Assembly: GCA_963708715.1 (NCBI GenBank)
Contig: CAVPSU010000001.1
Coordinates: 620,001 to 684,000 of the forward strand
Length of the DNA stretch: 64,000 nt
Reading direction: 5' to 3'
DNA from: DAIOEK01 sp963708715
Lineage (GTDB): Bacteria; Chloroflexota; Anaerolineae; Anaerolineales; Anaerolineaceae
Positions 1 to 8,546 of the stretch are shown piece by piece (positions within the stretch are counted from its first letter, which is position 1; each line of letters starts with the position of its first letter). The position numbers and the translations under genes were made by a program. A model generated the notes under the pieces. It was not told where the DNA came from. It saw nothing but the letters and a program-made list of their open reading frames with translations, and ran no database searches.

Positions 1-459
1 GGAGAGTTTTTCCGCTTTCAGGTCATTGATCATAATGCTTCCGGTACCACTGATATCAATCCGCAGGTCAGTCGAACTCAACGAATCCATATTTACATTT
101 ATAGCACCCGAAGTTCCGATGGATGAAAGGTCTTTTACTCGAACTTCATATTTGATTGGTCGGGTAGGTTGGAATGAACGCAAAACGCCATCATCGTCAA
201 ACCCAATGTGGAGGACCCTGTTAACTACTTCCGTTTTCAGATAAGGCAATAGGTTATCTTCCATTTCAACCGTCACACCTTCCTGATCACCTTGAATTAG
301 AGTTACCTCTCCGGTGCCAGAGAAGTCAACACTATGGAAACTGCTCACCTGACGTTCTTCGCTGATAACTTTCCCGGAACCGCGCAAAAAATTCCCATTG
401 ATGGATACACATCCACTCAATAGAAACAGGGTTGATAATCCGATTAGCAGTTGTTTCAT
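1..459 (-). CDS. GIN-domain (DUF2807-type) lipoprotein, 3' end outside window
   Basis: The protein starts MKQLLIGLSTLFLLSGC, a lipoprotein signal with a lipobox ending in Cys, so it is probably anchored on the outer face of the membrane. The rest is beta-strand rich with the repeating GSGKV, FSGTGEV, SGAINV and ISGTGSI pattern typical of the GIN/DUF2807 'adhesin head' beta-helix family; its molecular role is not established. The reading frame is open to base 1, so the C-terminus is missing. I chose the ATG at 459 because a GAAG element lies 7 nt upstream; a second ATG two codons earlier (465) is possible. Confidence 0.8.
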   Translation of the reverse strand, partial: MKQLLIGLSTLFLLSGCVSINGNFLRGSGKVISEERQVSSFHSVDFSGTGEVTLIQGDQEGVTVEMEDNLLPYLKTEVVNRVLHIGFDDDGVLRSFQPTRPIKYEVRVKDLSSIGTSGAINVNMDSLSSTDLRIDISGTGSIMINDLKAEKLS

Positions 460-667
460 TTGCATACTTCTTTATAACCTTCAGCAATATTGTTCCACTT
501 CTCTTACGCCAGAACAAGCTCAAAGTTGCAAAATGGCATTCGCCCTGTTCATGTTACATGTGTATTTTTATAAGTCAATTTCTCTGGAATCGGACATAAT
601 CGAGCAAGCCCAATCTTGGAAGTCGATTAATGGTTCTACTTCAATGAATTGGAGAAAGGGTTTTCCT

Positions 668-1705
668 TTAAGAATGTAGCCGCAATGCTTTCTGGGCATT
701 CTCGAAATAGATTTTTTTTAATACATCATCAGGTAAATAGACACCATAGATAAACCATCTTCCCTGAGTTGGGATGATCCCGGCAGAATAGTTGAAATAT
801 TCATCATCGGTTTCCAGAAATCGATAGGCTGTCTGATAACCAAATTTTTCTGGACCCTGATCCAAGCCGAATAGAATTCTATCTGCATAATTAACCATAA
901 ATTTCCGGGCAGTATAAGGTTGTCGTCCTAATTCACCGATCCTGCCGGAAATATCGACATACAAATTCGGGCAACGATCCAATAACTTGCCAACCCATCG
1001 CAGATTTTCGGCGAAGCCAGCCATGTGCGCACCTATAAAGGTTGTTTCAGGGTGACTTTCAACCAATCTGCCAAAACCTTCCAGCAAAGAATCAAACTTT
1101 GGATAAGGCGGACTTGGAAAGTGCCATTCGGGATGCGATGACAATTCTTCAAACCGTTCATTCTGTCCGTCCATTGGCTCAAAAAAAGCGGCGGGGTCTG
1201 CGGTATGCATGATCACAGGAATATCAAGGTCCGCGGCTGTTTTCCAAACGATATCGAGGCGGGCATCATCCACTGAAACTAGCATATTTGATTGGTCTCT
1301 TACATGCAAACCAAAATTCTTCCATACTTTTAAGCCGTCTGCTCCCCATCCGATCTTGGATCGGAGTTGTCTCGCTGCCCATTCCGGAAACTTGTTTCCT
1401 AAGTCGCTCCACCGTTCCCATTCAATCCCGCAGAACACCCGGAATGTTTCAGGGGCTTTTTGCTTCAATTTGGTCAAGTGGTTTTGAAGTACTTTATCAC
1501 CCCAAGCCCCATCCAGATCTACAAATACTCTGACATTTACTTCATCCAATATGGCAAGCAATTGCGCGATTGGTTTATGAATCCAACCTCCCCCAAAATC
1601 GTCGTCCAGATGGTTATGCGCGTCGATGACAGGAAATCTGGCTTTTTTGATCAGCGTATTTTTGGTTTGTAAATTGGGTAATGGATGATAGTCTTCCAGA
1701 TTCAT
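668..1705 (-). CDS. Amidohydrolase, TIM-barrel (amidohydrolase_2 family)
   Basis: A 345-residue metal-dependent hydrolase of the amidohydrolase_2 (PF04909-like) group. The N-terminal metal motif DAHNHL lies near residue 29. Later metal-ligand regions are visible as VIMHTADP (about 165), FIGAHMAG (about 225) and ILFGLDQG (about 285). These enzymes hydrolyse or decarboxylate small cyclic or acyl substrates; the substrate here cannot be told. GAGGTGA sits just upstream, so the ATG at 1705 is preferred to the GTG at 1708. It stands alone on the minus strand between the lipoprotein gene and the GH3 gene. Confidence 0.85.
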   Translation of the reverse strand: MNLEDYHPLPNLQTKNTLIKKARFPVIDAHNHLDDDFGGGWIHKPIAQLLAILDEVNVRVFVDLDGAWGDKVLQNHLTKLKQKAPETFRVFCGIEWERWSDLGNKFPEWAARQLRSKIGWGADGLKVWKNFGLHVRDQSNMLVSVDDARLDIVWKTAADLDIPVIMHTADPAAFFEPMDGQNERFEELSSHPEWHFPSPPYPKFDSLLEGFGRLVESHPETTFIGAHMAGFAENLRWVGKLLDRCPNLYVDISGRIGELGRQPYTARKFMVNYADRILFGLDQGPEKFGYQTAYRFLETDDEYFNYSAGIIPTQGRWFIYGVYLPDDVLKKIYFENAQKALRLHS

Positions 1706-1819
1706 CACTCACCTCAGAAATAATGGGTACTCAAAGAATACATTTATTATGACCTGGAAGCAAGCAAAATCCGTGGTATCTATCAGCAAAAACCATCAAA
1801 TGCACAATGCTGGAAATAC

Positions 1820-4669
1820 CTACCGAAGGGATCCAGTGATTTGTTGGACAGAGAATGTATGCCACAAAAATCCAACAATCCATCCTAATCCCATAAAGAG
1901 CAATATTCCGAAGATCAAACCAGAAGTGCCGGCAGTATTAAGCCAGATCAATCCACCCGGGAGGTCCAGGGCAATGTAGAGATAGCAAAGCAAACCTGCC
2001 AGAATTGTACATAAACCCCATCGCAGACCCCAACGGAGCGAATAGACCCTATAACCAATCAGATAAGCGATATATGATCCCCCCACAATCGTAATAATCG
2101 CTAATAGCCAATCGAGAAAACTTGGTTTTGTAACAAGGTTTTTGGTTATGGTTTCTTCGGTTGCAGTCAACGTGGGAGCAAATGTAACCGTAGGCTTATC
2201 AGTAGAATCCGGCAATGGAGAAGGTTCCATAGCCACAACAACAGCACCGGCATCCTCAGGGACATCCAGTTGGAGAATTGCCGAAGTGATCGCCGGTTCA
2301 GAAACCGCGTGTATTTGCATCAATCCCTTGCTGGTAATTTTATAAGTAGCCCGTGCAACCCCCATTGTGGTGACAGATTCGATCTGTTGAGCAGCAGATA
2401 CATCATTGCTGTTATTGATAATAAATCGGACAACTGTACCATCGGGTACCGCCCGACCATTATGGTCCAGGATCACACCGGTTCGGACGGGAAGCGTGTC
2501 TCCGATTTTATATTCGGGTGGTCCGACAGGAGTAAGGGTGGATAAGATGATCCCTGACGGCGTAGGAATGGGTATCTCAGGTAGGTCCAGCATAAGGGGA
2601 ATGATTTGTGATGGATCAGGCGATGTGGCATTGATCAAATCGTAGCCTACACCAGGGATGGATACTGGTGAAGCACCTCGGGGGGATAGCTCCTGGAAAA
2701 GAATGGATCGCGCGACTGTGATACAAGCTGTTAATTTGCAATAAACCCCATAATAAGCTGTCACTTTTGAAAGATCTGTTGAATCGAGATAGTATGGAGA
2801 GTTGAAAGCAAATACTACGACCTTCTTATTGCGAAGTAATTCTGATTTTTCGCTAAGCATTCGTTTGAATGCCGCAGAAGCCGCCCGGTTTGAATCCAGA
2901 TCCAGCGTACCGATAACGATCCAATTTGCCAGACGAATATCTTGTTCAAGGTTGGGTGGGACATTCACCTGGTTGAGCCAGTCAAGCACATTCTGGAATG
3001 AGTACGATGCCAACCTTTCATCCACCACTTGATTCCCGGAATTCGGACCATATGCTTCGAGAATTGATTTTTCTAAAGAGTCAGCAGCTAATTCGGTCGT
3101 TTCGGGGCAGGTACTACATTGCCGTACCTTTTTACTATCCATCAGGAATAAAATTCGTTCCCGCCGATCAGGTGGATCCGTTAATACATTGGTAATTTCT
3201 GCCAGGGGCGGATTGATCAATGTCGCAGCATCCTGGGCAATCGTATAATCCAACCCTGAATTGGATCCAATCTTAGAGATCGAATTCGGATCAGTCTTTA
3301 CTTTATCGATAGTAAAGGTTGGATAGAGTTTGTATTTGAGGGTCAAGATCCGAAGCACAGATTGATTGATTCGTTCTGCAAATGCCGGATCCAGGGTATA
3401 TCTTTGGGTAAAGAATTCGAGGGTACTTTTGATGGACTCATACGAACTTTCATCACCGGTGCCTGCGAAATTGTCCACATAAAGCAGATCACTTCCGGCA
3501 AGGAAAGCAGAGCGGGCGGTTTGCTTGGCGTCAAAATTCTGTAGCGTTGGATCGGTGAATCTGCGAAGTGCCAGGCTTCCGAGGTTATCGCTCATCATCA
3601 GCCCCCCGTTCTCCCGCCAGGATGCAAATTGAGGCAAGGCAATAATTTGAGATAAAGCAGAAGGGTCAAGGCTAACCGGTTTGGTAGTCGCGCGGATATT
3701 TCCCTGGAAACCTTGATAACGGATGTGCGATACCATAAGTCCATCCGTGTTGCTATTGGCTTCTAGATTTTGTGTGACAGCAAAAAAGGGTGCCAACTCG
3801 ATCTGTTTCAGTTGCTCGAGTGATTTTCGAACTGTGGCTACTTCTGCCTCGAGAGGTCGGTCAGCGGCACCCCTGCCAGGAAAGTTTTTACCAATTACCG
3901 CCACACGATTCTGACTGCCGCTATGGATTCCGGAGATATATGATTTTCCCATCTCCCCCACCCAGAAAGGATCACCTCCAAAGGATCGCACCCCCAGATC
4001 ATCTCCACCTTCCTGTAGAGGCATATCCAAAACATCAAGGGAAGGTCCGACTAACAGGTTTACACCCAGTAATGATAGATCAGCTCCCAGCGCGGAACCC
4101 GCGTTTAAAGCGTCTTCTAATTTCCAGGTGGCGCCGATCGTCATTTGATTAGGGAGGGGTGTCAGACCTGATAATATCTGGTCAGTTGGCGAACCATCCC
4201 CATCCTGAGACATTCCGATGAAAAGAGGAACATATTGAATGGATCTGTCTCTTTCAGTGGATGAATTCCAGCGGATCTCTTGCAAATTTGAGATCATCTC
4301 GTGGGCTGTTTGGACAGTGTTTTCAGGACCAGAAAAATTATCTTTATCTGAACGAAGGATCACACCACCTATATGCTGGTTTACGACCAGCTTGTAGATA
4401 TCCGTCTCTTCTGAAAGGTTCCGCCCGAGAAAAGTGACAATAAATAGCTGACCAATTTTTTCAGCCGGGGTCATGGCTGCAAGCAAGGCAGCTGCCTTCA
4501 CCTTGGGATCATCAGCCTGGTTGGATTGTCTGGCTGCCACTGGGCTGAATGACGAAAACATTCCTGCCAGAATTGCAGATAACAAGATCCAGGAGAGGAA
4601 TCTTATTCGGATATTTATGTGTTTATCGGTCCAGATAATCTTCACGATGTTTGCAACATACCTGTTCAT
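1820..4669 (-). CDS. Large membrane-anchored glycoside hydrolase family 3-like protein
   Basis: About 949 residues: an N-terminal membrane or signal segment (about 24-46), a NagZ-like GH3 barrel (about 60-430), a GH3 C-terminal-like region, an Ig-like segment (about 710-805) and three or four C-terminal membrane helices (about 850-940). The nucleophile-type motif MMSDNLG is present near 360. However, the NagZ motif KHFPGHG-DxxxDSH appears as KNFPGRGAADRP (about 260), so the Asp-His acid/base dyad is lost. It may therefore be a divergent enzyme or a binding protein acting on cell-wall sugars. The start is uncertain: this ATG overlaps the preceding gene by 47 nt and has no clear ribosome-binding site, and an in-frame ATG exists at 4723. 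Confidence 0.75.
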   Translation of the reverse strand: MNRYVANIVKIIWTDKHINIRIRFLSWILLSAILAGMFSSFSPVAARQSNQADDPKVKAAALLAAMTPAEKIGQLFIVTFLGRNLSEETDIYKLVVNQHIGGVILRSDKDNFSGPENTVQTAHEMISNLQEIRWNSSTERDRSIQYVPLFIGMSQDGDGSPTDQILSGLTPLPNQMTIGATWKLEDALNAGSALGADLSLLGVNLLVGPSLDVLDMPLQEGGDDLGVRSFGGDPFWVGEMGKSYISGIHSGSQNRVAVIGKNFPGRGAADRPLEAEVATVRKSLEQLKQIELAPFFAVTQNLEANSNTDGLMVSHIRYQGFQGNIRATTKPVSLDPSALSQIIALPQFASWRENGGLMMSDNLGSLALRRFTDPTLQNFDAKQTARSAFLAGSDLLYVDNFAGTGDESSYESIKSTLEFFTQRYTLDPAFAERINQSVLRILTLKYKLYPTFTIDKVKTDPNSISKIGSNSGLDYTIAQDAATLINPPLAEITNVLTDPPDRRERILFLMDSKKVRQCSTCPETTELAADSLEKSILEAYGPNSGNQVVDERLASYSFQNVLDWLNQVNVPPNLEQDIRLANWIVIGTLDLDSNRAASAAFKRMLSEKSELLRNKKVVVFAFNSPYYLDSTDLSKVTAYYGVYCKLTACITVARSILFQELSPRGASPVSIPGVGYDLINATSPDPSQIIPLMLDLPEIPIPTPSGIILSTLTPVGPPEYKIGDTLPVRTGVILDHNGRAVPDGTVVRFIINNSNDVSAAQQIESVTTMGVARATYKITSKGLMQIHAVSEPAITSAILQLDVPEDAGAVVVAMEPSPLPDSTDKPTVTFAPTLTATEETITKNLVTKPSFLDWLLAIITIVGGSYIAYLIGYRVYSLRWGLRWGLCTILAGLLCYLYIALDLPGGLIWLNTAGTSGLIFGILLFMGLGWIVGFLWHTFSVQQITGSLR

Positions 4670-5585
4670 GGGCTGCGGAATTAATGTTTCCACCCGAAAT
4701 AACCAGGACGGATGGGACATCATTAATTTTACCAGAGAGAATCCCTGCCAGGCTTACAGCAGCCGATCCTTCTATTCGTTGATTCATTTTATACCAGGCA
4801 AAAGCGATTGCCTTCGAGATCTCGTTCTCAGATACCAGGATGATCTCATCAACAATAGTCTTGACAATTGGAATCGTGATCGAACGATCTTCCACCCGTC
4901 CTTCCAAGCCATCTGCCAAACCGAGTATTTCGTTGATCCCATTCTGGTGATTCTTATAAAACAACCCATGCATAAATGGAGATCCGGCAGCCTGTACCCC
5001 GATAATTCGCACATGCGGATAGCTGTGTTTTAAGACCAATCCTATACCTGCGATCAACCCTCCTCCACTGACAGGAACAATACAGGCTTTTATGCGATCA
5101 ATCGGGATTTGATCCATCAATTCGAGAGCTATGGTGCCCTGCCCGGCAATCACCTGACCATCATTGTAGGGAGAGATCCAGGCAGCATTCTGCCGGGAAG
5201 CATATTCGTGCCCTGAACTTTCCGCCTTCTCATAACCGCCAGGCACTTCGATAATCTCGGCACCGAGATCACGCATCGCCTGAATTTTTATGGCTGCAGC
5301 ATTCTCAGGAACAAATATTGTGGCATGGGAATCTGTCAACCGGGCAGCTACCGCTACACCTTGACCATGATTACCCGCAGAAGCAGCAACCAGACCATTC
5401 GACCGTTCCCATTCCTGGAGACTCAATACCTTATTAACCGCTCCCCGGATTTTAAATGAACCGGTTGTTTGTTGGTTCTCCATCTTGAAGAAATATTCTT
5501 CTTTCGGGTCAGTCTGCACCGGAGTTATGCGGATATGCGGTGCGATCCGATCTCTTGCCTGGAGAAACCACTCAAAAGGAATCAT
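4623..5585 (-). CDS. PLP-dependent threonine/serine ammonia-lyase family protein
   Basis: A 320-residue fold-type II PLP enzyme. It has the Schiff-base lysine motif GSFKIRGA (about 42-49), the asparagine loop ASAGNHGQGVA and the phosphate-binding SGGGLIAG. The length equals the catalytic domain alone, with no ACT regulatory domain, as in catabolic threonine dehydratases and serine racemase-like proteins, so feedback control by isoleucine is unlikely. Its ATG overlaps the TGA of the phosphodiesterase gene by 4 nt (ATGA), implying translational coupling. Exact substrate (Thr, Ser or a derivative) is unresolved. Confidence 0.88.
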   Translation of the reverse strand: MIPFEWFLQARDRIAPHIRITPVQTDPKEEYFFKMENQQTTGSFKIRGAVNKVLSLQEWERSNGLVAASAGNHGQGVAVAARLTDSHATIFVPENAAAIKIQAMRDLGAEIIEVPGGYEKAESSGHEYASRQNAAWISPYNDGQVIAGQGTIALELMDQIPIDRIKACIVPVSGGGLIAGIGLVLKHSYPHVRIIGVQAAGSPFMHGLFYKNHQNGINEILGLADGLEGRVEDRSITIPIVKTIVDEIILVSENEISKAIAFAWYKMNQRIEGSAAVSLAGILSGKINDVPSVLVISGGNINSAAHEQVCCKHREDYLDR

Positions 5586-6337
5586 GAGACATCTTCAAGA
5601 ATACATAATGCTAATTTGGGATCATCGGTGAAGATTCCGTCTACACCGTACTCAAACATACATTGGATAGAATCCGCTGCGTTTACAGTCCAAACATGCA
5701 CCCGTTTACCTGATCGGTGCTGTCGCTCGATGAAATCCGGGGAGATATCTGATATATGGGAGTGTATCGCTTCACGGGGTATCCAGAAATTCATGGGCGA
5801 TCGAAAGAACCACCCCTTCCATCCGGGGAATGTCAATAATCCAATAGGAACATCGGGGCACATCCCGCGGGCTTTGATCAGATTGACTGGAAGAAAGGAA
5901 GAGAAAAGAGTGGATTCCTCGAGATGAAATTGTTTGATCAGTGAAACCACTCGTGTTAGCAGATCATCCTGTGGGGAGGCATAATTGGTCAATTCGATAT
6001 TTAAGATAACGGAATTACCAAACAAATCGAAAACTTCCCGCAATGTTGGTATGTGTTCACCACGGAATTTTGAGTCGAATTTCTCCCCTGCATCCACCTT
6101 CCGCAGCTGTGTCAGGGTAAATTGCCGTATGTCTCCATTTCCATTGGTCGTACGATCAAGTGTCTGGTCATGAAGTACGACCACCTCCCCATCACCTGTG
6201 AGTTTGACATCTAACTCAATTGCTGGCGCACCCAGTTCAACAGCCAACTGAAATGATGAGAGGGTGTTCTCTGGAGCATAGGCAGAAGCGCCCCGATGTG
6301 CAAAAACCATCGGAGTTTGAAACCGAATTTCGGCCAT
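5582..6337 (-). CDS. Glycerophosphodiester phosphodiesterase
   Basis: A 251-residue GDPD-family TIM barrel that hydrolyses glycerophosphodiesters to glycerol-3-phosphate and an alcohol. Visible motifs are HRGAS-x-PENT (about 14-25), ELDVKLT with the metal-binding acidic pair (about 38-44) and VLHDQTLDRTT with the catalytic His (about 53-63). The length is typical of the cytoplasmic UgpQ type, and there is no signal peptide. Its start codon directly follows the stop of the AAA+ ATPase gene, and it overlaps the downstream lyase gene by 4 nt, so it is mid-operon. Confidence 0.92.
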   Translation of the reverse strand: MAEIRFQTPMVFAHRGASAYAPENTLSSFQLAVELGAPAIELDVKLTGDGEVVVLHDQTLDRTTNGNGDIRQFTLTQLRKVDAGEKFDSKFRGEHIPTLREVFDLFGNSVILNIELTNYASPQDDLLTRVVSLIKQFHLEESTLFSSFLPVNLIKARGMCPDVPIGLLTFPGWKGWFFRSPMNFWIPREAIHSHISDISPDFIERQHRSGKRVHVWTVNAADSIQCMFEYGVDGIFTDDPKLALCILEDVS

Positions 6338-7687
6338 TTATAATTCCACGAAATAGGATTCGGCTGCCCGGTCGATCAGTTCAACACTCATGATCGGCTC
6401 TTTACCGAAATAGCGGGCAAAGTCGATTATCTGATCGCACAGGTCACGGGGATGGGAAGCACGTAACCGCCGGTCTTTCTTGATATACCATTCCTGAAGG
6501 AGATGGGCGAGACCCTGATCGCTATACGTAACACCTTTGTTTGTGGCGACCTGTTTAAAGATCTCGCGATAATCCTCATAGGAAGGATCACCAATTTCAA
6601 TTTTGTGGCGGAGTCTTCGCAGAAAGGCTTCATCCACCAGATCTTTTGGTGGAAGGTTGGTAGAAAATACCACCAATACATCAAAAGGGATCTCTATTTT
6701 CCTGCCGGTATGTAAGGTAAGATAATCAATTCGGTTCTCCAATGGCACGATCCATCAATTCAATAAATCACGAGGACGAATCTGCTGCCTGCCAAAATCA
6801 TCGATCAGGAAAATCCCCCCATTCGCCTTCAGGTGGAACGGCGCCTCATAATATTTATGTACATCATCATAAACAAGGTCTAACCCGGCGATGCTCAATT
6901 CACCGCCGACCACAATAAAGGGGCGGCGAATCTTTACCCAGCGGGGATCTCTCCTCACACCGCGCAAAGTCCCAGGTCCCTGGTAGGTTACCGCTTCTTC
7001 ATCTGGAGCAACCAAATGATTGACAGTATCATACAACTTAACTACCTGCCCATCGATATAAAGAGCATAAGGTATATAGATGCTCTGGCTGAGTATCTGA
7101 TTCCCAATGGCGCGGGCAATACTCGTTTTCCCATTCCCGGGAGGTCCGTACAGGAAGAGGGAAGTGCCTGAATTTACCGCAGGTCCAATTCGTTGGAATG
7201 TCTTTTCGGACAATATTAGCTGGCTGAGGATTTGACGCATGATCTTATCCGTCACCATCGTCCGACCGCGGCTTTGTTTACGTTGTGATTCGTTGTACAT
7301 TTGGATCGGTACAGGTGCCGGACCGGCGTACTGCGAACGATCCAACGCTTCACGGGCACGTGCGATCCCTGCGCTGGTGATCGCCCATTGGTAAGCACCT
7401 TCTCCCAACCCAACCTGAGATGATTTCACTTCCAATAATTTTTCTCTTTTTAAAACTTCCAGGAGTTGGTCGACCACGCCCACATAGGGCAGCGCGATCT
7501 CCTCGGCCACTTTAAAACCGGTCAAATATCCCTGGTAATAAAACACTTTCAGAATAAGATCCTGAACCCAAAGTGGAGACAGACCTGTGTCCTCGATTTT
7601 CGTAATGGCAGGAGGAATAAACGGAGCGCTCACGTTCTGTCCGCCGGCGTGTGTATCTGATCCGGATTTATGCGGGATGGGATTCAT
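6338..7687 (-). pseudogene. AAA+ ATPase with N-terminal winged-helix-like region, interrupted by an in-frame TGA
   Basis: The frame encodes a 310-residue segment with Walker A GPPGNGKTS (about 181-189) and the Walker B-like IFLIDDFGRQ, ending ..RDLLN at a TGA (6755-6757). The same frame then continues WIVPLENRIDYL.. and VLVVFSTNLPP (sensor 1) to 6338. No frameshift is needed: one codon differs. In relatives as I recall them, this position follows RDLLN with Arg before WIVPLE, so a CGA-to-TGA change is the simplest reading. A good ribosome-binding site (GGAGG, 8 nt before the ATG) and tight coupling to the GDPD gene suggest a once functional operon leader gene. Sequencing error, nonsense mutation or readthrough are all possible. 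Confidence 0.8.
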
Positions 7688-7780
7688 GCAAAGATCCTCC
7701 AGCGAAATGTGCTTAGATTTAAAATATTGACTATACCCCTCTAAATTATAGCATGCCCTTTCCTACAGACAAACTTTTCC

Positions 7781-7809
7781 TTGCCCAAATATTGACCCGA
7801 CTTTATAAT
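7781..7809 (+). promoter_or_regulatory. Leaderless promoter of the GT2 gene
   Basis: TTGCCC (7781-7786), a 17-nt spacer and a perfect TATAAT (7804-7809) lie 6 nt before the ATG at 7816. The predicted transcription start coincides with the A of the start codon, and no Shine-Dalgarno is present. Confidence 0.7.
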
Positions 7810-7815
7810 AAACCC

Positions 7816-8496
7816 ATGCAAATATCAGTCGTAATTCCTGTCTATAATGAAATTCAAACCATAGAAGAAATTATCAAGCGAGTGGAAGCCGTCCAGGTTG
7901 CCACGGAAATAGTCATCGTCGACGATGGCTCCAGGGATGGTACCCGGGAATTCTTGACCACTCTCCAGGACCCGATCGTGCGGGTAATTTTGCATGATAA
8001 AAACCAGGGCAAAGGCGCAGCTGTTCGGACGGGGATCCAAAGCGCTACCGGGGATATTGTCATTATTCAAGATGCGGATCTGGAATATGATCCAAGGGAG
8101 TACCCTGAGCTCCTTCGTCCCATTTACGAAGGGATCGCGGATGTAGTGTACGGGTCTCGCTTTCTCGGTGGAGCGAGACGACCGATCCTTTATTGGAATA
8201 TGGTCGCCAATAAACTCCTGACTTTCATCACCAATATCTTATATAACAATATCCTCTCTGACATGGAAACCGGATATAAGGTATTCAAACGGGATATTAT
8301 CAAAAATATCCCTCTTCGTTCAAGAAAATTCGATTTCGAGCCTGAATTCACCGCGAAAATATTAAAGAGAAAAATTCGAATTTATGAAGTACCGATCAAT
8401 TTTAATCCGCGTGATTACAGTCAGGGAAAAAAGATACATATGAGTGATGCGTTTTACGCAGTCTGGGCGTTGATCAAATACCGGTTTGTTGATTAG
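7816..8496 (+). CDS. Family 2 glycosyltransferase (dolichol-phosphate mannosyltransferase-like)
   Basis: A 226-residue GT-A enzyme starting MQISVVIPVYNE. It has the nucleotide-sugar site VDDGSRDGT (about 36-44), the DAD-type metal site QDADLEYDP (about 82-90) and the ETGYKVF acceptor-region motif. It lacks C-terminal membrane helices, like soluble DPM1-type enzymes that load a sugar onto a polyprenyl phosphate. I chose the ATG at 7816 rather than 7753 because the family begins here and the promoter places transcription start on this codon. It stands alone, divergent from the AAA+ operon. Confidence 0.88.
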   Translation: MQISVVIPVYNEIQTIEEIIKRVEAVQVATEIVIVDDGSRDGTREFLTTLQDPIVRVILHDKNQGKGAAVRTGIQSATGDIVIIQDADLEYDPREYPELLRPIYEGIADVVYGSRFLGGARRPILYWNMVANKLLTFITNILYNNILSDMETGYKVFKRDIIKNIPLRSRKFDFEPEFTAKILKRKIRIYEVPINFNPRDYSQGKKIHMSDAFYAVWALIKYRFVD

Positions 8497-8514
8497 TTCT
8501 CCACACAGAGACAG

Positions 8515-8546
8515 AATAAAAGCCCATTCTAGGGCTTTTATTTTTG
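8515..8546. terminator. Bidirectional terminator between GT2 and recJ
   Basis: An 11-bp stem AATAAAAGCCC / GGGCTTTTATT with a 6-nt loop is flanked by a U-tract on the plus strand. It overlaps the recJ stop codon and serves the two convergent genes. Confidence 0.75.

Noticed and set aside
6755..6757. TGA read as selenocysteine
   Set aside because: No stem-loop of bacterial SECIS type is evident directly downstream, the expected residue is Arg rather than Cys, and several other genes use TGA as a normal stop.
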